Source: Xenorhabdus koppenhoeferi (GTDB taxonomy: Bacteria > Pseudomonadota > Gammaproteobacteria > Enterobacterales > Enterobacteriaceae). From it: DNA of 64,000 bases. The notes beneath the pieces are model-generated. The model saw nothing but the letters and a program-made list of their open reading frames with translations. It did not search any database and was not told the origin of the DNA. Shown here one piece after another: positions 1 through 10,972 of the stretch. Position 1 is the first letter of the stretch, and each line of letters opens with the position of its first letter. The stretch lies in contig NZ_FPBJ01000005.1 in assembly GCF_900116635.1 (NCBI RefSeq), positions 54,460 to 118,459 on the forward strand. Direction: 5' to 3'. A program made the position numbers and the translations under genes.

Positions 1-1519
1 TGTTGGTATAGTCGGAAAGATCAGCACCATCGGCACGGAAGTCATTATAGAATACCCGGCCTCCCAAACTGACACCGTTGACAGTGAAGTAAGGGTTAGT
101 TACGGATATATCAGCCGATTTTGAATAGTCATTCTTAGTAGCATTGATAGCCACGGAATTGCCCGTTCCTAGCCAGTTTTCCTGTTGGACACCAACCTGG
201 AAACTCATGCCACTTTCTGTACTAAAACCAATGCCAAAGTTCATGGAACCGGTATTGCGCTCTTTAACTTTATAGACCACATCAACTTGGTCTGGGCTAC
301 CCGATACACGTTCGATGTCCACATCAACAGATTCAAAATAACCGAGTCGATTTAAGCGTTCTTTACCCTGTTCAACCAGATCACTACCCAGCCACGCCCC
401 TTCCATCTGGCGCATTTCACGGCGTAGTACCATATCCTTACTGACATCGTTTCCTGAAAAACGAATTTTACGCACATAGAAACGGTTGCCAGCATCGACA
501 CTCACATGCAGTTTAACCGTTTTATCAGCATCGTTAATTTCAGGTTGTGTCATCACCCGGGGATAAGCATAACCATAACGACCGAGCCGATTTTTGATGG
601 CGGCTTCCATCCTTGTCACTTCAGCACCGTTATAAAATGAACCCGGCTCAATTTTGGTCAGTTCTTCTATTTGTGACTGATAGCCTGCTAAATTACCGTT
701 CAAATCAACACCTGCAATTTTATATTGATCGCCTTCGGTGATATTAACGGTGATATAGATGCCTTTTTTGCCCGGTGTCAGATTCACTTGAGTCGAATCT
801 ATGCTGAAACGGGCATAGCCTCGATCAAGATAGAAACTGCGCAGGGTTTCAAGATCACCTGCTAATTTTTGTTTCTGGTATTTCTGGTCAGCCGCCATGT
901 TCCACCAAGGAACGTCGTCCCTGAGTTGGAAATGATTAAGCAGCTCATTGGTAGAAAAGGCTTTATTGCCAACAATATTAATTTGCTGGATCTTGGCAGA
1001 AACCCCTTCTGAAAAAACAAGCTTTAAGTCAACACGGTTGCGAGGCAGTGGAGTAACAACTGCTTTCACTGTTGCGTTGTATTTACCGACGCTGTAGTAA
1101 AAATCTTCCAGCCCTTTTTCAATATTCGACAGCATGGTGCGGTCAAGGGCTTCACCAACACGAACACGAGAGGCCTCAAGGTTCTGCTTGAGCATGTCAT
1201 CTTTCACCGATTTGTTACCGGAGAAAGTGATGTTGGCTATAGTTGGTCGTTCTTTTACCTGAACAACAAGTGAATTTCCATCACGCAGGACACGAACATC
1301 TTCGAAATTTCTAGTCGCAAATAGTGCGTGGATCGTGCGACTAACATCTTCATCACTGACTGAATCACCTATGCGAATTGGCATGTTCAGTAATGCTGCA
1401 CCAACGGTGACACGTTGAAGCCCCTCGAAATAAATGTCCTGAACCACGAATCCGTCTGAACTGTATGCAGTGGCGCTGCCGAACAGCAGCGACGCTATGA
1501 ACAACTTTTTCATCGCCAT
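1..1519 (-). CDS. bamA: Outer-membrane protein assembly factor BamA (3' end beyond window)
   Basis: Central subunit of the BAM complex, which folds and inserts beta-barrel proteins into the outer membrane. About 506 residues are visible and the reading frame runs off the left edge, so only the signal peptide, the five periplasmic POTRA domains and the beginning of the C-terminal barrel are present. The start MAMKKLF is followed by a hydrophobic signal sequence, then the highly conserved POTRA-1 text [15 protein letters not shown] and, later, [16 protein letters not shown] at the POTRA-5/barrel junction. A second ATG two codons downstream is an alternative start. It lies 34 bp after rseP in the same direction, the usual rseP-bamA order. 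Recognition is by close similarity to E. coli BamA. Confidence 0.97.
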   Translation of the reverse strand, partial: MAMKKLFIASLLFGSATAYSSDGFVVQDIYFEGLQRVTVGAALLNMPIRIGDSVSDEDVSRTIHALFATRNFEDVRVLRDGNSLVVQVKERPTIANITFSGNKSVKDDMLKQNLEASRVRVGEALDRTMLSNIEKGLEDFYYSVGKYNATVKAVVTPLPRNRVDLKLVFSEGVSAKIQQINIVGNKAFSTNELLNHFQLRDDVPWWNMAADQKYQKQKLAGDLETLRSFYLDRGYARFSIDSTQVNLTPGKKGIYITVNITEGDQYKIAGVDLNGNLAGYQSQIEELTKIEPGSFYNGAEVTRMEAAIKNRLGRYGYAYPRVMTQPEINDADKTVKLHVSVDAGNRFYVRKIRFSGNDVSKDMVLRREMRQMEGAWLGSDLVEQGKERLNRLGYFESVDVDIERVSGSPDQVDVVYKVKERNTGSMNFGIGFSTESGMSFQVGVQQENWLGTGNSVAINATKNDYSKSADISVTNPYFTVNGVSLGGRVFYNDFRADGADLSDYTN

Positions 1520-1553
1520 CGTTGTTATGCGTTTTCCTAACCGGTCCCCCACC

Positions 1554-2906
1554 TTAAAAGCGGGAGAAATCATTGAAAAGTGCAAGCCCCATTAATAACA
1601 CCAGTAATATAGCACCGATGCGATAACTGAAGTCTTGTACACGCTCGGAGACCGGCCCTCCCTTTATCTTCTCGATAGCAAGGAAAAGCAAGTGTCCACC
1701 ATCTAGTACAGGTAATGGGAACAAATTAATGATCCCAAGATTGACGCTAATCAGCGCCAAAAACATTAAATAATACACCAAGCCAAAATCAGCTGATACT
1801 CCAGCACCTTTGGCTATAGAAATCGGGCCGCTCAAGTTATCGAGCTTCACATCCCCCACAATTAATTTACCGATCATATTGACGGTCAGTTTCATTAATT
1901 GCCAAGTTTTGTTTCCTGCCTCGTAAATGGCGGAGAAAGGCCCGTATTGCTGAATAATCTTATATTCATCCGACAGTGGAATAAATTTAAGTTCAACACC
2001 GGCAAAACCTTCTTCACGGTCATTGGACAACTTTTTGATTTCAGGAATCAGAGACAGGGGAATTATTTCTCCCGCCCTCGCAACGTCCAATTTTAGAGGA
2101 ATATTGGGATTCTTCCTGACAAAAGATGAAAAAGTGTGCCAAACATCTACATCTTGACCATCGACTTTAACGATCCTGTCCCCACTTTGTAAACCTGCTT
2201 TTTCAGCGGCTGAATCAGGATAAACTTTTTCCACTTGCGAACTAATCCGAGGAACAACGGGCATAATTCCCAGAGACAGCAAAACATCCTGCTTAGCCGG
2301 GTCGAATTCCCATTCACGCAAATCTAACGTCTTTTGAATGCCATCTGTGGTATCCAAAGGCGTGAAATCTACGGTTACGGATGTTTCACCAACTTGGCTG
2401 ACCATAGCAAGACGTACCGCATTCCAATCAGGAGTTTCGATACCATCAACCGCTTTTAGTTCCATTCCAGGCAAAATATTTGCCTGAGCGGCAATGGAAT
2501 CCGGTTTAACATCTAACACTACCGGGCGCACAGACGGCACGCCAATGACAAAAACCAGCCAATAAGCTATAACAGCCAGAATGAAGTTTGCAATTGGCCC
2601 AGCGCTGATTACTACTGCACGCTGGCCAATAGTTTTATTGTTGAAAGCCATATGGCGACGCCCAGGAGAAACTTCTTCTACCCGTTCATCAAGCATTTTG
2701 ACATATCCACCAAGAGGGATAAGGGCAATGACGTATTCTGTTCCCTGTTTATCTGTACGACGCCAAAGTGCTTTCCCAAAACCAATGGAAAAGCGTTCAA
2801 CATAAATACCACACCGTCTGGCAACCCAAAAATGACCAAACTCATGTACAGTGACAAGAACGCCCAATGCAACAATAAATGCAGCCAGATTCCAGAGAAT
2901 ATCCAT
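1554..2906 (-). CDS. rseP: Site-2 intramembrane zinc metalloprotease RseP
   Basis: Inner-membrane protease that makes the second cut in the anti-sigma factor RseA, after DegS, and so releases sigma-E; it also clears remnant signal peptides. The 450 residues match the family length. The zinc-binding HEFGH lies at residues 21-25 in the first membrane segment, two PDZ domains occupy the periplasmic middle, and the second active-site motif LDGG places Asp at 402, the E. coli position. It starts 9 bp after cdsA and is followed by bamA. DegS, which makes the first cut, is also in this window at about 47.4 kb. Confidence 0.97.
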   Translation of the reverse strand: MDILWNLAAFIVALGVLVTVHEFGHFWVARRCGIYVERFSIGFGKALWRRTDKQGTEYVIALIPLGGYVKMLDERVEEVSPGRRHMAFNNKTIGQRAVVISAGPIANFILAVIAYWLVFVIGVPSVRPVVLDVKPDSIAAQANILPGMELKAVDGIETPDWNAVRLAMVSQVGETSVTVDFTPLDTTDGIQKTLDLREWEFDPAKQDVLLSLGIMPVVPRISSQVEKVYPDSAAEKAGLQSGDRIVKVDGQDVDVWHTFSSFVRKNPNIPLKLDVARAGEIIPLSLIPEIKKLSNDREEGFAGVELKFIPLSDEYKIIQQYGPFSAIYEAGNKTWQLMKLTVNMIGKLIVGDVKLDNLSGPISIAKGAGVSADFGLVYYLMFLALISVNLGIINLFPLPVLDGGHLLFLAIEKIKGGPVSERVQDFSYRIGAILLVLLMGLALFNDFSRF

Positions 2907-2915
2907 TATTTACCT

Positions 2916-3779
2916 TCAGAGAGCAAATCCAGAAGAAATCAACATTACCAATCCTGAAAACACAGGAATTGCCGCTGTTAAGCTATCTACCCTGTCCAGA
3001 ACGCCACCATGCCCTGGAATTAATTGACTGCTGTCTTTGATCCCTGATTCCCGCTTGAACATACTCTCTGTCAAATCGCCAAAAACCGAAGCAATAACCA
3101 CTACCGTGGAAATCAACAGCAAATGTTCCGGCATTGCAGGAACAGGGGCAAATTTACCGAACAGCCACGAAATCAGTGCTGCGGTCAGCAACCCTCCGGC
3201 AAGCCCTTCAAGCGTTTTACCCGGTGATACCCTAGGCGCCATTTTATGTTTACCCATGGTTCGGCCGAAAATATAGGCACCTGAATCGGCAGCCCATACC
3301 AACAGCATCACATACAACAGCCACCATGCACCATCATAAGTATTGTTTTCATAGCTATGAGTACGCAGTACCATCATCCCACAATAAAATGGCACGATAG
3401 TCAGAACACCAAACAGCAGGCGCAATATAACCGATGATTTCCAGATAGAAGCAGAGGCTGGATAAGTAACCACTAATAAAATAGCGACTACCCACCAAAT
3501 TATCCCTGCCCACAATAGATATATAATTTGAGTTTTTTCAATAAGATGAGAAAAATCCGACAAAGAATACTGCAAAGCCAATAAACCTACAGTAAATAAC
3601 ACTGCCAATGTAATGCGTTTAGCTTGAGTAAAGAGACCTGCAAATTGCCCCCATTCCCATGCGGCCAGCGCAGAAACAGTAATGACAACCAGTCCAAATC
3701 CCGATGGGGGCAGGAAAAACAGTGCTGCAACAACAAGCGGAATTAATATCAACGTAGTTAAAAGACGGTACTTCAGCAA
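2916..3779 (-). CDS. cdsA: Phosphatidate cytidylyltransferase CdsA
   Basis: Integral inner-membrane enzyme that converts phosphatidic acid and CTP to CDP-diacylglycerol, the precursor of all phospholipids. The 287-residue product is hydrophobic, with several membrane segments, and carries the family motifs VSPGKTLEGLAGG (about residue 185) and GHGGVLDRVDSL near the C-terminus, the latter being the CdsA signature with the metal-binding Asp. It begins 9 bp after uppS and ends 9 bp before rseP, so the three are almost certainly cotranscribed. Confidence 0.96.
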   Translation of the reverse strand: MLKYRLLTTLILIPLVVAALFFLPPSGFGLVVITVSALAAWEWGQFAGLFTQAKRITLAVLFTVGLLALQYSLSDFSHLIEKTQIIYLLWAGIIWWVVAILLVVTYPASASIWKSSVILRLLFGVLTIVPFYCGMMVLRTHSYENNTYDGAWWLLYVMLLVWAADSGAYIFGRTMGKHKMAPRVSPGKTLEGLAGGLLTAALISWLFGKFAPVPAMPEHLLLISTVVVIASVFGDLTESMFKRESGIKDSSQLIPGHGGVLDRVDSLTAAIPVFSGLVMLISSGFAL

Positions 3780-3788
3780 GTTCTCCTC

Positions 3789-4544
3789 CTATGATCCCAC
3801 TTCGGCATCGTCTGGTATTGTTCCGCCGAATCGGCGTTCTCGTTTGGAAAAGGCATTAATAGCACCTTCAAAAGCAATTTCATCAAAATCAGGCCAAAGT
3901 ATATCGGTAAAATACAATTCTGCATAAGCGATCTGCCATATCAGGAAATTACTGATACGATGCTCACCTCCCGTTCTGATTACAAGATCAACTTCAGGCT
4001 GCTGATTTAAATTGATGAAACTGCCAATTGTAGCCTCAGTAATCTCTTCAGGTGCCAGTTCACTTGCCTTAACTTTGTCGGCAATTTGCTTAACACCCTG
4101 AAGTAAATCCCAACGTCCGCCATAATTAGCTGCAATATTAAGCTGCAATCCGGTATTGCCCGTGGTTAATTCAACTGAACGGCGAATACGTTCCTGCAAC
4201 CGTGAGCTAAAACGACTGATATCACCAATGACAGACAATTTTACATTATGCTTATGCAGACTCTTCACTTCATTATCAATAGCAAAAACAAACAATTCCA
4301 TTAATGAGCTGACTTCTTGCTGTGGGCGATTCCAGTTTTCACTACTGAAAGCATATAACGTCAGTGATTCAATATTATGTTTAACTGAAAAACTTACAGC
4401 ACTACGTACAGCTTTAATTCCTGCACGATGGCCAAAAGCTCTTAATTTACCACGCTTTTTTGCCCAGCGGCCATTACCATCCATAATGATGGCAACATGT
4501 CTGGGTACCGTTGGCAATGAGTCACTATCATTGGGAGATATCAC
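3789..4544 (-). CDS. uppS: Undecaprenyl diphosphate synthase UppS (IspU)
   Basis: Cis-prenyltransferase that adds eight isopentenyl units to farnesyl diphosphate to give the C55 lipid carrier for peptidoglycan and surface polysaccharides. The N-terminal block IIMDGNGRWAKKRG contains the catalytic Asp22, and the conserved RTGGEHRISNFLIWQ and AELYFTD motifs follow in the second half. The length (251 aa) is typical. It is separated from dxr upstream by about 260 bp that contain a terminator-like hairpin, so it probably has its own promoter. Confidence 0.96.
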   Translation of the reverse strand: MISPNDSDSLPTVPRHVAIIMDGNGRWAKKRGKLRAFGHRAGIKAVRSAVSFSVKHNIESLTLYAFSSENWNRPQQEVSSLMELFVFAIDNEVKSLHKHNVKLSVIGDISRFSSRLQERIRRSVELTTGNTGLQLNIAANYGGRWDLLQGVKQIADKVKASELAPEEITEATIGSFINLNQQPEVDLVIRTGGEHRISNFLIWQIAYAELYFTDILWPDFDEIAFEGAINAFSKRERRFGGTIPDDAEVGS

Positions 4545-4605
4545 TCAAAATAATCCTTAAATAACTAGGCTGGGCTTACAATAAATTCAATCGCTTCCAA
4601 ACATG

Positions 4606-4722
4606 AAAAAGCCGTGTCACGTGTTAATTATTATCACGGCTACCACGGCTATTTCTGGCACGGCCTGAATGAAAGCCTTTACTCTGGTTTTGCTATCAGA
4701 ACACGGGCGCAAAGTAATTGAA
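4606..4722 (-). ncRNA. Candidate small RNA between dxr and uppS
   Basis: On the minus strand a perfect TATAAT (4734-4729, preceded by TG one base upstream, an extended -10) is followed about 115 nt later by a stem AGCCGTG/CACGGCT (4641-4610) running into a T-tract at 4610-4606. The intervening RNA carries two further copies of GCCGTG. This is the layout of a free-standing small RNA with an intrinsic terminator. It could instead be the dxr terminator preceded by a chance promoter, or an attenuated uppS leader. I do not recognise the RNA. Confidence 0.35.
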
Positions 4723-4807
4723 TTGGCGATTATAACATCTATAATTTACCCGCGAACTATATCATTTGCCAAAACGCAAACAAACATATACTTATTAACA
4801 AAATTCG

Positions 4808-6004
4808 CTACTTAGCAAAAATTCTGATGGTTTTTCTCGCCGCAATTCTGGCTATTTTATCGATTTCTAAGACCTCTTCTATATCTTGAGGTTCAGATAA
4901 ATTTAATTTTTCTACCACTAATCGATTGATTTTCGCAATATCTGTGAAACGGATTCCATCTTTCAAAAAAACATCAACGGTTTCTTCATTCACTGCATTC
5001 AAAACAGTTGTTGCTGCCTGCCCTTCATGACAAGCTTCAATAGCCAACTTCAGGCAAGGGTAACGCTGATAATCCAGTGTTTCAAAGGTGAGCATACTCA
5101 GCTCGGTAAAGTCCAGTGGTTTCGCGCCAGATTGAATACGGTTGGGGTAAGCCATCGCATAAGCTATGGGAGTACACATGTCCTGTGTTCCCAACTGGGC
5201 AATAATACTGCCATCTTGATAGCGGACCATAGAATGAATGACTGATTGAGGGTGCAATAATACTTCCATTTCCTCAGCGGACGCATTGAACAAGTAACGT
5301 GCTTCAATGTACTCCAGCCCTTTATTCATCATGGTCGCTGAATCAACTGAAATTTTACGTCCCATTGACCAGATTGGATGTGCACACGCTTCATCCGGTG
5401 TAACATCAGGCAGCTTATCCAGAGATGTTTTACGGAATGGGCCACCCGAGCCTGTCAGTATAATGTTGGAAATACCATAATCCTTCAAATTTATATTGCC
5501 AAGATTATGTTGAACCTCAGCAGGCAAACTTTGGAAAATAGCATTATGTTCACTATCAATGGGTAACAGTTGCGCTTTGTATTGCGCAACTGCATCCATA
5601 AACAGGCGCCCACTGGTAATCAGTGATTCTTTATTCGCCAACAGAACTTGCTTACCCCGACGAATAGCCGCCAGTGTTGGTAATAGCCCTGCTACACCAA
5701 CAATGGCAGACACGACTTGATCGACATCTTCCAGTGCCGCTAAATCACAAATAGCCTCTTTGCCGAATAAAACTTCGGTTTGGTTTCCTTGTTCTTGCAG
5801 TAATTGACGTAACGCATTCGCAGATTGCTCATCCGCCATCGCTGCGTATAGCGGGCGGAACTCCAGGCACTGCTGTGCCATAACTTCAATATTTTTCCCA
5901 GCGATGAGTGCGACAACATTGAATTTCTCTGGATTATTTCGGACAACAGAAAGCGTACTTTTCCCAATCGAACCCGTTGAGCCAAGAATAGTTAACCGTT
6001 TCAT
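4808..6004 (-). CDS. dxr: 1-deoxy-D-xylulose 5-phosphate reductoisomerase Dxr
   Basis: NADPH-dependent enzyme that makes 2-C-methyl-D-erythritol 4-phosphate, the committed step of the MEP isoprenoid pathway, which supplies UppS next door. The 398-residue protein opens with the nucleotide-binding loop GSTGSIGKS at residues 8-16, and contains the conserved [19 protein letters not shown] and GSGGPFR blocks, the last two carrying metal- and substrate-binding residues. It is separated from frr upstream by an ERIC repeat, so it probably has its own promoter. Confidence 0.97.
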   Translation of the reverse strand: MKRLTILGSTGSIGKSTLSVVRNNPEKFNVVALIAGKNIEVMAQQCLEFRPLYAAMADEQSANALRQLLQEQGNQTEVLFGKEAICDLAALEDVDQVVSAIVGVAGLLPTLAAIRRGKQVLLANKESLITSGRLFMDAVAQYKAQLLPIDSEHNAIFQSLPAEVQHNLGNINLKDYGISNIILTGSGGPFRKTSLDKLPDVTPDEACAHPIWSMGRKISVDSATMMNKGLEYIEARYLFNASAEEMEVLLHPQSVIHSMVRYQDGSIIAQLGTQDMCTPIAYAMAYPNRIQSGAKPLDFTELSMLTFETLDYQRYPCLKLAIEACHEGQAATTVLNAVNEETVDVFLKDGIRFTDIAKINRLVVEKLNLSEPQDIEEVLEIDKIARIAARKTIRIFAK

Positions 6005-6092
6005 TTTAATACTCTGAATATGCTACTGATATAAATATCGCATTAGTTTGAGCTGTACAGATCGCTATGTCCATCGTTTGAGAAAGAAATGT

Positions 6093-6220
6093 GTATACAC
6101 TTCGTCTTTCAAACTGCCTCTTTGTTGGCTGCGCTCGCTCACCCCGGCCACATAGTTATCTATGCTCCCGGGGATTTGCTCTCTTGCCGTCGCGATGCAA
6201 CTTGAAATCCATTGGGTATA
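6093..6220 (-). repeat. Complete ERIC (IRU) repeat
   Basis: About 127 bp between frr and dxr with the ERIC core: read on the minus strand, AATCCCCGGGAGCATAG and GTGACCGGGGTGAGCGAGCG, matching the sites of the classical ERIC PCR primers. The ends carry the usual outer inverted repeats (CAAGTTGCATCGCGACGG and CTTTCAAA). Length equals the family standard. The same element occurs at 18805-18931 and 47157-47279 in the other orientation. Confidence 0.85.
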
Positions 6221-6285
6221 TGAAGTGTATATCAAGAATAAGAACAACGCCGCAGGGATACGACGCTGTATTTAAGAAATAGAGA

Positions 6286-6843
6286 TTAGAAATCCATTAA
6301 CTCGGTTTCTTTATTTGCCAATGCTTCATCAATCTTTTTAATAAAGCTGTCGGTCAATTTTTGGATTTCATCCTGTGAACGACGTTCTTCGTCTTCACTG
6401 ATCTCTTTTTCTTTCAGCAGTGCCTTAACTTTATCGTTAGCATCACGGCGAATGTTACGGATGGATACACGACCCTGCTCCGCTTCACCGCGAACAACTT
6501 TGATAAGATCTTTACGGCGTTCTTCTGTCAGTGCAGGCAATGGAACGCGGATAATGGTTCCAGCAGAAGATGGATTCAGACCCAGATCAGAAGCCATAAT
6601 CGCTTTCTCAATTGCCGGAGTCATGGAGCGATCAAATACCGTAATTGCTAAAGTACGGACATCTTCTGCAACGACATTTGCAATCTGACGCAATGGAGTC
6701 GCAGCGCCATAATATTCAACGCTGATGCCATCCAACAGGCTAGGAGAAGCACGGCCAGTACGAACCTTGCTGATTTGGTTTTTCAGTGCTTCGACGCTTT
6801 TTTCCATGCGGTCTTGTGCGTCTTTTTTAATTTCATTAATCAC
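6286..6843 (-). CDS. frr: Ribosome recycling factor Frr
   Basis: Splits post-termination ribosomes together with EF-G. The reading frame is open further upstream to an ATG at 6906, but homology begins at a GTG (6843), giving [13 protein letters not shown] and exactly 185 residues as in E. coli. An AAGGG Shine-Dalgarno stands 8 nt before that GTG, which settles the start. Conserved [15 protein letters not shown] and [18 protein letters not shown] are present. It follows pyrH in the usual rpsB-tsf-pyrH-frr order. Confidence 0.96.
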   Translation of the reverse strand: MINEIKKDAQDRMEKSVEALKNQISKVRTGRASPSLLDGISVEYYGAATPLRQIANVVAEDVRTLAITVFDRSMTPAIEKAIMASDLGLNPSSAGTIIRVPLPALTEERRKDLIKVVRGEAEQGRVSIRNIRRDANDKVKALLKEKEISEDEERRSQDEIQKLTDSFIKKIDEALANKETELMDF

Positions 6844-7015
6844 GTTACAAACCCTTGGGATGATGGTTATTTTTTTAGGCCATATATGCGTAACTAGCAG
6901 ATACACTAATTAAGCTGATAATTAGATGGCCCTATGTCATTAAATTTGGCGCATCAGGACGCTGATCATACCGTCAAATTTCACTGATGTCTCTCTGAAC
7001 ACGAATTATGAAAAA

Positions 7016-7744
7016 TCAGTCGTGAGAAATCAGCGTGCCTTCATTTTCACCCATCACAACACGACGAAGTGCGCCTGGTTTATTCATATTAAAAACACGA
7101 ATAGGCAGTTTATGATCCCGGGCCAACGTAAATGCAGCGAGATCCATCACTTTTAATTCACGTTCCAATACGTCCTGATAAGCGAGTTTATTGTAGAGAA
7201 CGGCTTCAGGATCTTTCGTAGGATCAGCAGAATAGACGCCATCAACTTTAGTCGCTTTTAACACAACATCTGCTTCAATTTCAATGCCACGCAGACATGC
7301 AGCAGAATCTGTTGTAAAGAACGGGTTACCAGTACCCGCAGAAAAAATAACAACCCGACCGTGACGCAGTAAGCTGATCGCCTCAGCCCAGCTGTAATTG
7401 TCACACACCCCATTTAGTGGGATGGCTGACATCAAACGAACGTTCACATAAGCGCGGTGTAAAGCATCACGCATCGCCAGACCGTTCATCACAGTCGCTA
7501 ACATGCCCATGTGATCGCCTACTACACGATTCATTCCTGCTTCTGCCAAGCCAGCACCACGAAACAGGTTACCTCCTCCAATAACGACGCCGACCTGAAT
7601 ACCCAGCTCAACCAGTTCTTTGATTTCCTGAGCCATGCGGTCTAAGACGCTGGCGTCGATACCAAAACCTTCTGCGCCTTGCAGGGCTTCTCCACTGAGC
7701 TTAAGAAGGATTCTCTGATATACGGGTTTTGCATTGGTTGCCAT
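7016..7744 (-). CDS. pyrH: UMP kinase PyrH
   Basis: Phosphorylates UMP to UDP in pyrimidine nucleotide synthesis; bacterial UMP kinases are hexamers activated by GTP and inhibited by UTP. The 242 residues belong to the amino-acid-kinase fold: KLSGEALQG near the N-terminus, the glycine loop GGGNLFRG (about 55-62), and the C-terminal [11 protein letters not shown] block. It lies downstream of the tsf terminator and upstream of frr. Confidence 0.97.
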   Translation of the reverse strand: MATNAKPVYQRILLKLSGEALQGAEGFGIDASVLDRMAQEIKELVELGIQVGVVIGGGNLFRGAGLAEAGMNRVVGDHMGMLATVMNGLAMRDALHRAYVNVRLMSAIPLNGVCDNYSWAEAISLLRHGRVVIFSAGTGNPFFTTDSAACLRGIEIEADVVLKATKVDGVYSADPTKDPEAVLYNKLAYQDVLERELKVMDLAAFTLARDHKLPIRVFNMNKPGALRRVVMGENEGTLISHD

Positions 7745-7839
7745 GGTGTTCAGTCCTAAGCAAATAAGGATATTGGGGATTTATTCAATTACTACACATC
7801 CACGCTACGCAGCCCAGATGTAAACACTCATTATGAGAT

Positions 7840-7868
7840 AAAACAGAACCGCCAATCGGCGGCTCCGT
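7840..7868 (-). terminator. Intrinsic terminator after tsf
   Basis: On the minus strand the stem GAGCCGCC-GATT-GGCGGTTC is followed by TGTTTTAT, directly after the tsf stop codon. It separates the rpsB-tsf unit from pyrH. Confidence 0.75.
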
Positions 7869-7877
7869 TTAAGAAAA

Positions 7878-8735
7878 TTAAGACTGCTTACTCATTGCAG
7901 CAACTTCTGCTGCGAAATCAGCTTCAACTTTCTCGATACCTTCACCAACTTCGAAGCGGATGAAGTTGATCACTTTAGCATTGTTCTCTTTCAGCAGATC
8001 GCCAACAGATTTGCTTGGGTCCATTACGAAGTTCTGACCAGTCAGAGAGATTTCGCCGGTGAATTTGTTCATACGGCCAGAAACCATTTTCTCTGCTATT
8101 TCGCGAGGCTTACCAGACTGCATTGCGATTTCCATCTGGATCTGATGCTCACGCTCAACCACGTCAGCAGGAACGTCAGTTGGGTTCACGTATTCTGGTT
8201 TGCTTGCAGCAACGTGCATTGCAACGTGTTTGATCAGTTCTTCGTTTGCGCCTTCAGCCGCAACCAGAACGCCGATGCGAGCACCGTGCAGGTAAGAACC
8301 TACAGCTTCGCCTTCCAGGATTTCAACGCGACGGATGTTGATGTTTTCACCGATTTTCGCAACCAGTTCAGTACGCTGTTCTTCGAACTTAGCTTTCAGA
8401 GCATCGATATCAGTGTTTTTGTCAGCCATTACTGCTGCGATCACTTCTTTACCAAACGCCAGGAAGCCTGCATCTTTAGCAACGAAGTCAGTTTCACAGT
8501 TCAGTTCAACAATACCCGCGAATGTAGCATCAGCTGCAACTTCAACCAGGATAACACCTTCAGCGGCAACACGGCCTGCTTTCTTAGCAGCTTTTGCCTG
8601 ACCTGATTTACGCATGTTATCAATAGCAAGCTCGATATCACCATTTGCTTCAACCAGTGCTTTTTTACATTCCATCATGCCTGCGCCAGTACGCTCACGC
8701 AGTTCTTTTACCAGAGCAGCGGTAATGTCAGCCAT
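7878..8735 (-). CDS. tsf: Translation elongation factor Ts
   Basis: Nucleotide exchange factor that converts EF-Tu.GDP to EF-Tu.GTP. The 285 residues begin with the conserved [17 protein letters not shown] block of the UBA-like N-terminal domain, followed by [10 protein letters not shown] (the TDFV motif that inserts at the EF-Tu nucleotide site) and the dimerisation region. It sits 160 bp after rpsB with a GC-rich hairpin in between, the classic rpsB-tsf operon. Confidence 0.97.
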   Translation of the reverse strand: MADITAALVKELRERTGAGMMECKKALVEANGDIELAIDNMRKSGQAKAAKKAGRVAAEGVILVEVAADATFAGIVELNCETDFVAKDAGFLAFGKEVIAAVMADKNTDIDALKAKFEEQRTELVAKIGENINIRRVEILEGEAVGSYLHGARIGVLVAAEGANEELIKHVAMHVAASKPEYVNPTDVPADVVEREHQIQMEIAMQSGKPREIAEKMVSGRMNKFTGEISLTGQNFVMDPSKSVGDLLKENNAKVINFIRFEVGEGIEKVEADFAAEVAAMSKQS

Positions 8736-8825
8736 TTGTTTTATTCCTCGATGTGTCTCGCGGGAAGATAATATTCCGCGTGGAAAGTTCTATATCAGAT
8801 AATAGTTCTATATCAGATATGTAAA

Positions 8826-8845
8826 GGGGGCCGTAATAGGCCCCC
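8826..8845 (-). terminator. GC-rich hairpin between rpsB and tsf
   Basis: A perfect GGGGGCC/GGCCCCC stem with a 6-nt loop and no strong T-run after it. It most likely acts as an attenuator that lowers tsf expression relative to rpsB, or stabilises the rpsB mRNA; the role is inferred. Confidence 0.6.
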
Positions 8846-8899
8846 TAACCAATATATTTCAATACCTGGTCAATAAGGGCTCAAAATGAGCATACCTTA

Positions 8900-9800
<901 letters not shown>

Positions 9801-10001
9801 GTCAGAAACAATTACACAGAATACCGGCGCGCTTTATACCACAAACCACCACTATACTCCAACATTTGTTACAGCTTTCTGATAGTCTGTCAACCAACGG
9901 TTATTGGCAGACATTCGGTGGGCTGGTACCATTACCGACAACAATTTTCCTTAGTTAATATCAAATAGTTGGTCATTTTCCGACTTAAATGGACCTATTT
10001 C

Positions 10002-10799
10002 ATGGCTATTTCTATCAAAACAGAAGAAGACATTCAGAAAATGCGTGTTGCCGGACGTCTGGCAGCCGAAGTTCTGGAAATGATTGAGCCTTACGTTAAG
10101 GCGGGTGTCACCACAGGTGAACTGGATCGCATCTGCCACAAGCACATCACCGAGAAACAACAGGCCATTTCTGCTTGTCTGGGTTACCACGGTTTCCCTA
10201 AATCGGTGTGCATCTCAGTCAATGACGTAATTTGTCACGGTATCCCAAGTGATGACAAAGTGCTGAAAGACGGTGATATCGTCAATATCGACGTTACTGT
10301 CATCAAAGATGAGTTCCACGGTGATACATCCAAAATGTTCATCGTCGGTAAGCCAACCATTCAAGGTGAGCGCCTTTGCCGCGTGACGCAAGAAAGCTTG
10401 TATCTTGCCCTGAAAATGGTTAAGCCGGGCATTCGCTTGCGTACCCTTGGCAAAGCAATTCAGCAGTTTGTGGAAGCTCAGGATTATTCTGTTGTTCGCG
10501 AATATTGCGGTCACGGTATCGGCAGGGTCTTCCACGAAGAGCCACATGTTTTGCATTATGATGCGGATGATGGCGGTGTTGTTTTGCAAAAAGGAATGGC
10601 ATTCACTATTGAACCCATGGTTAATGCAGGTGATTTCCGCATCCGTACCATGAAAGACGGCTGGACAGTCAAAACCAAAGATCGTGGTTGGTCTGCGCAG
10701 TATGAACACACTATTGTCGTAATCGACAATGGTTGTGAAATCATGACATGGCGCAAAGAAGAAGAGCCGTATATTTCAGCAGTCTTAGTCAATGAATAA
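10002..10799 (+). CDS. map: Methionine aminopeptidase type I
   Basis: Removes the initiator Met from nascent proteins with small second residues. The frame is open from 9969, but homology starts at MAISIKTEEDIQKMR (ATG at 10002), giving 265 residues against 264 in E. coli. The five metal ligands are all visible: Asp in VNIDVTV, Asp in HGDTSKMF, His in CGHGIGR, Glu in TIEPMV and Glu in YEHTIVV. It is divergent from rpsB, as in E. coli. Confidence 0.97.
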   Translation: MAISIKTEEDIQKMRVAGRLAAEVLEMIEPYVKAGVTTGELDRICHKHITEKQQAISACLGYHGFPKSVCISVNDVICHGIPSDDKVLKDGDIVNIDVTVIKDEFHGDTSKMFIVGKPTIQGERLCRVTQESLYLALKMVKPGIRLRTLGKAIQQFVEAQDYSVVREYCGHGIGRVFHEEPHVLHYDADDGGVVLQKGMAFTIEPMVNAGDFRIRTMKDGWTVKTKDRGWSAQYEHTIVVIDNGCEIMTWRKEEEPYISAVLVNE

Positions 10800-10832
10800 T
10801 TGCTGACTGACGCAGTTTATCATTTCTAATCA

Positions 10833-10871
10833 ATGAAGCGTCTGTCAACTCACTGGGCTGGCGCTTCATTC
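10833..10871 (+). terminator. Hairpin after map
   Basis: AATGAAGCG pairs with CGCTTCATT across a 21-nt loop, followed by CTGTTTCATT. Plausible but weak intrinsic terminator between map and glnD. Confidence 0.45.
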
Positions 10872-10972
10872 TGTTTCATTCTCATAGCCAATAACCCCTG
10901 TTCATCTCACGATTTTCTCAGTAATCTGGTCATTATGGTTCGCTTCCCCATAAGCTTTCTCATAATAGGTTT

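Noticed and set aside
8145..8606. 153-residue plus-strand ORF inside tsf
   Set aside because: Antisense shadow; composition follows the highly expressed tsf codons.
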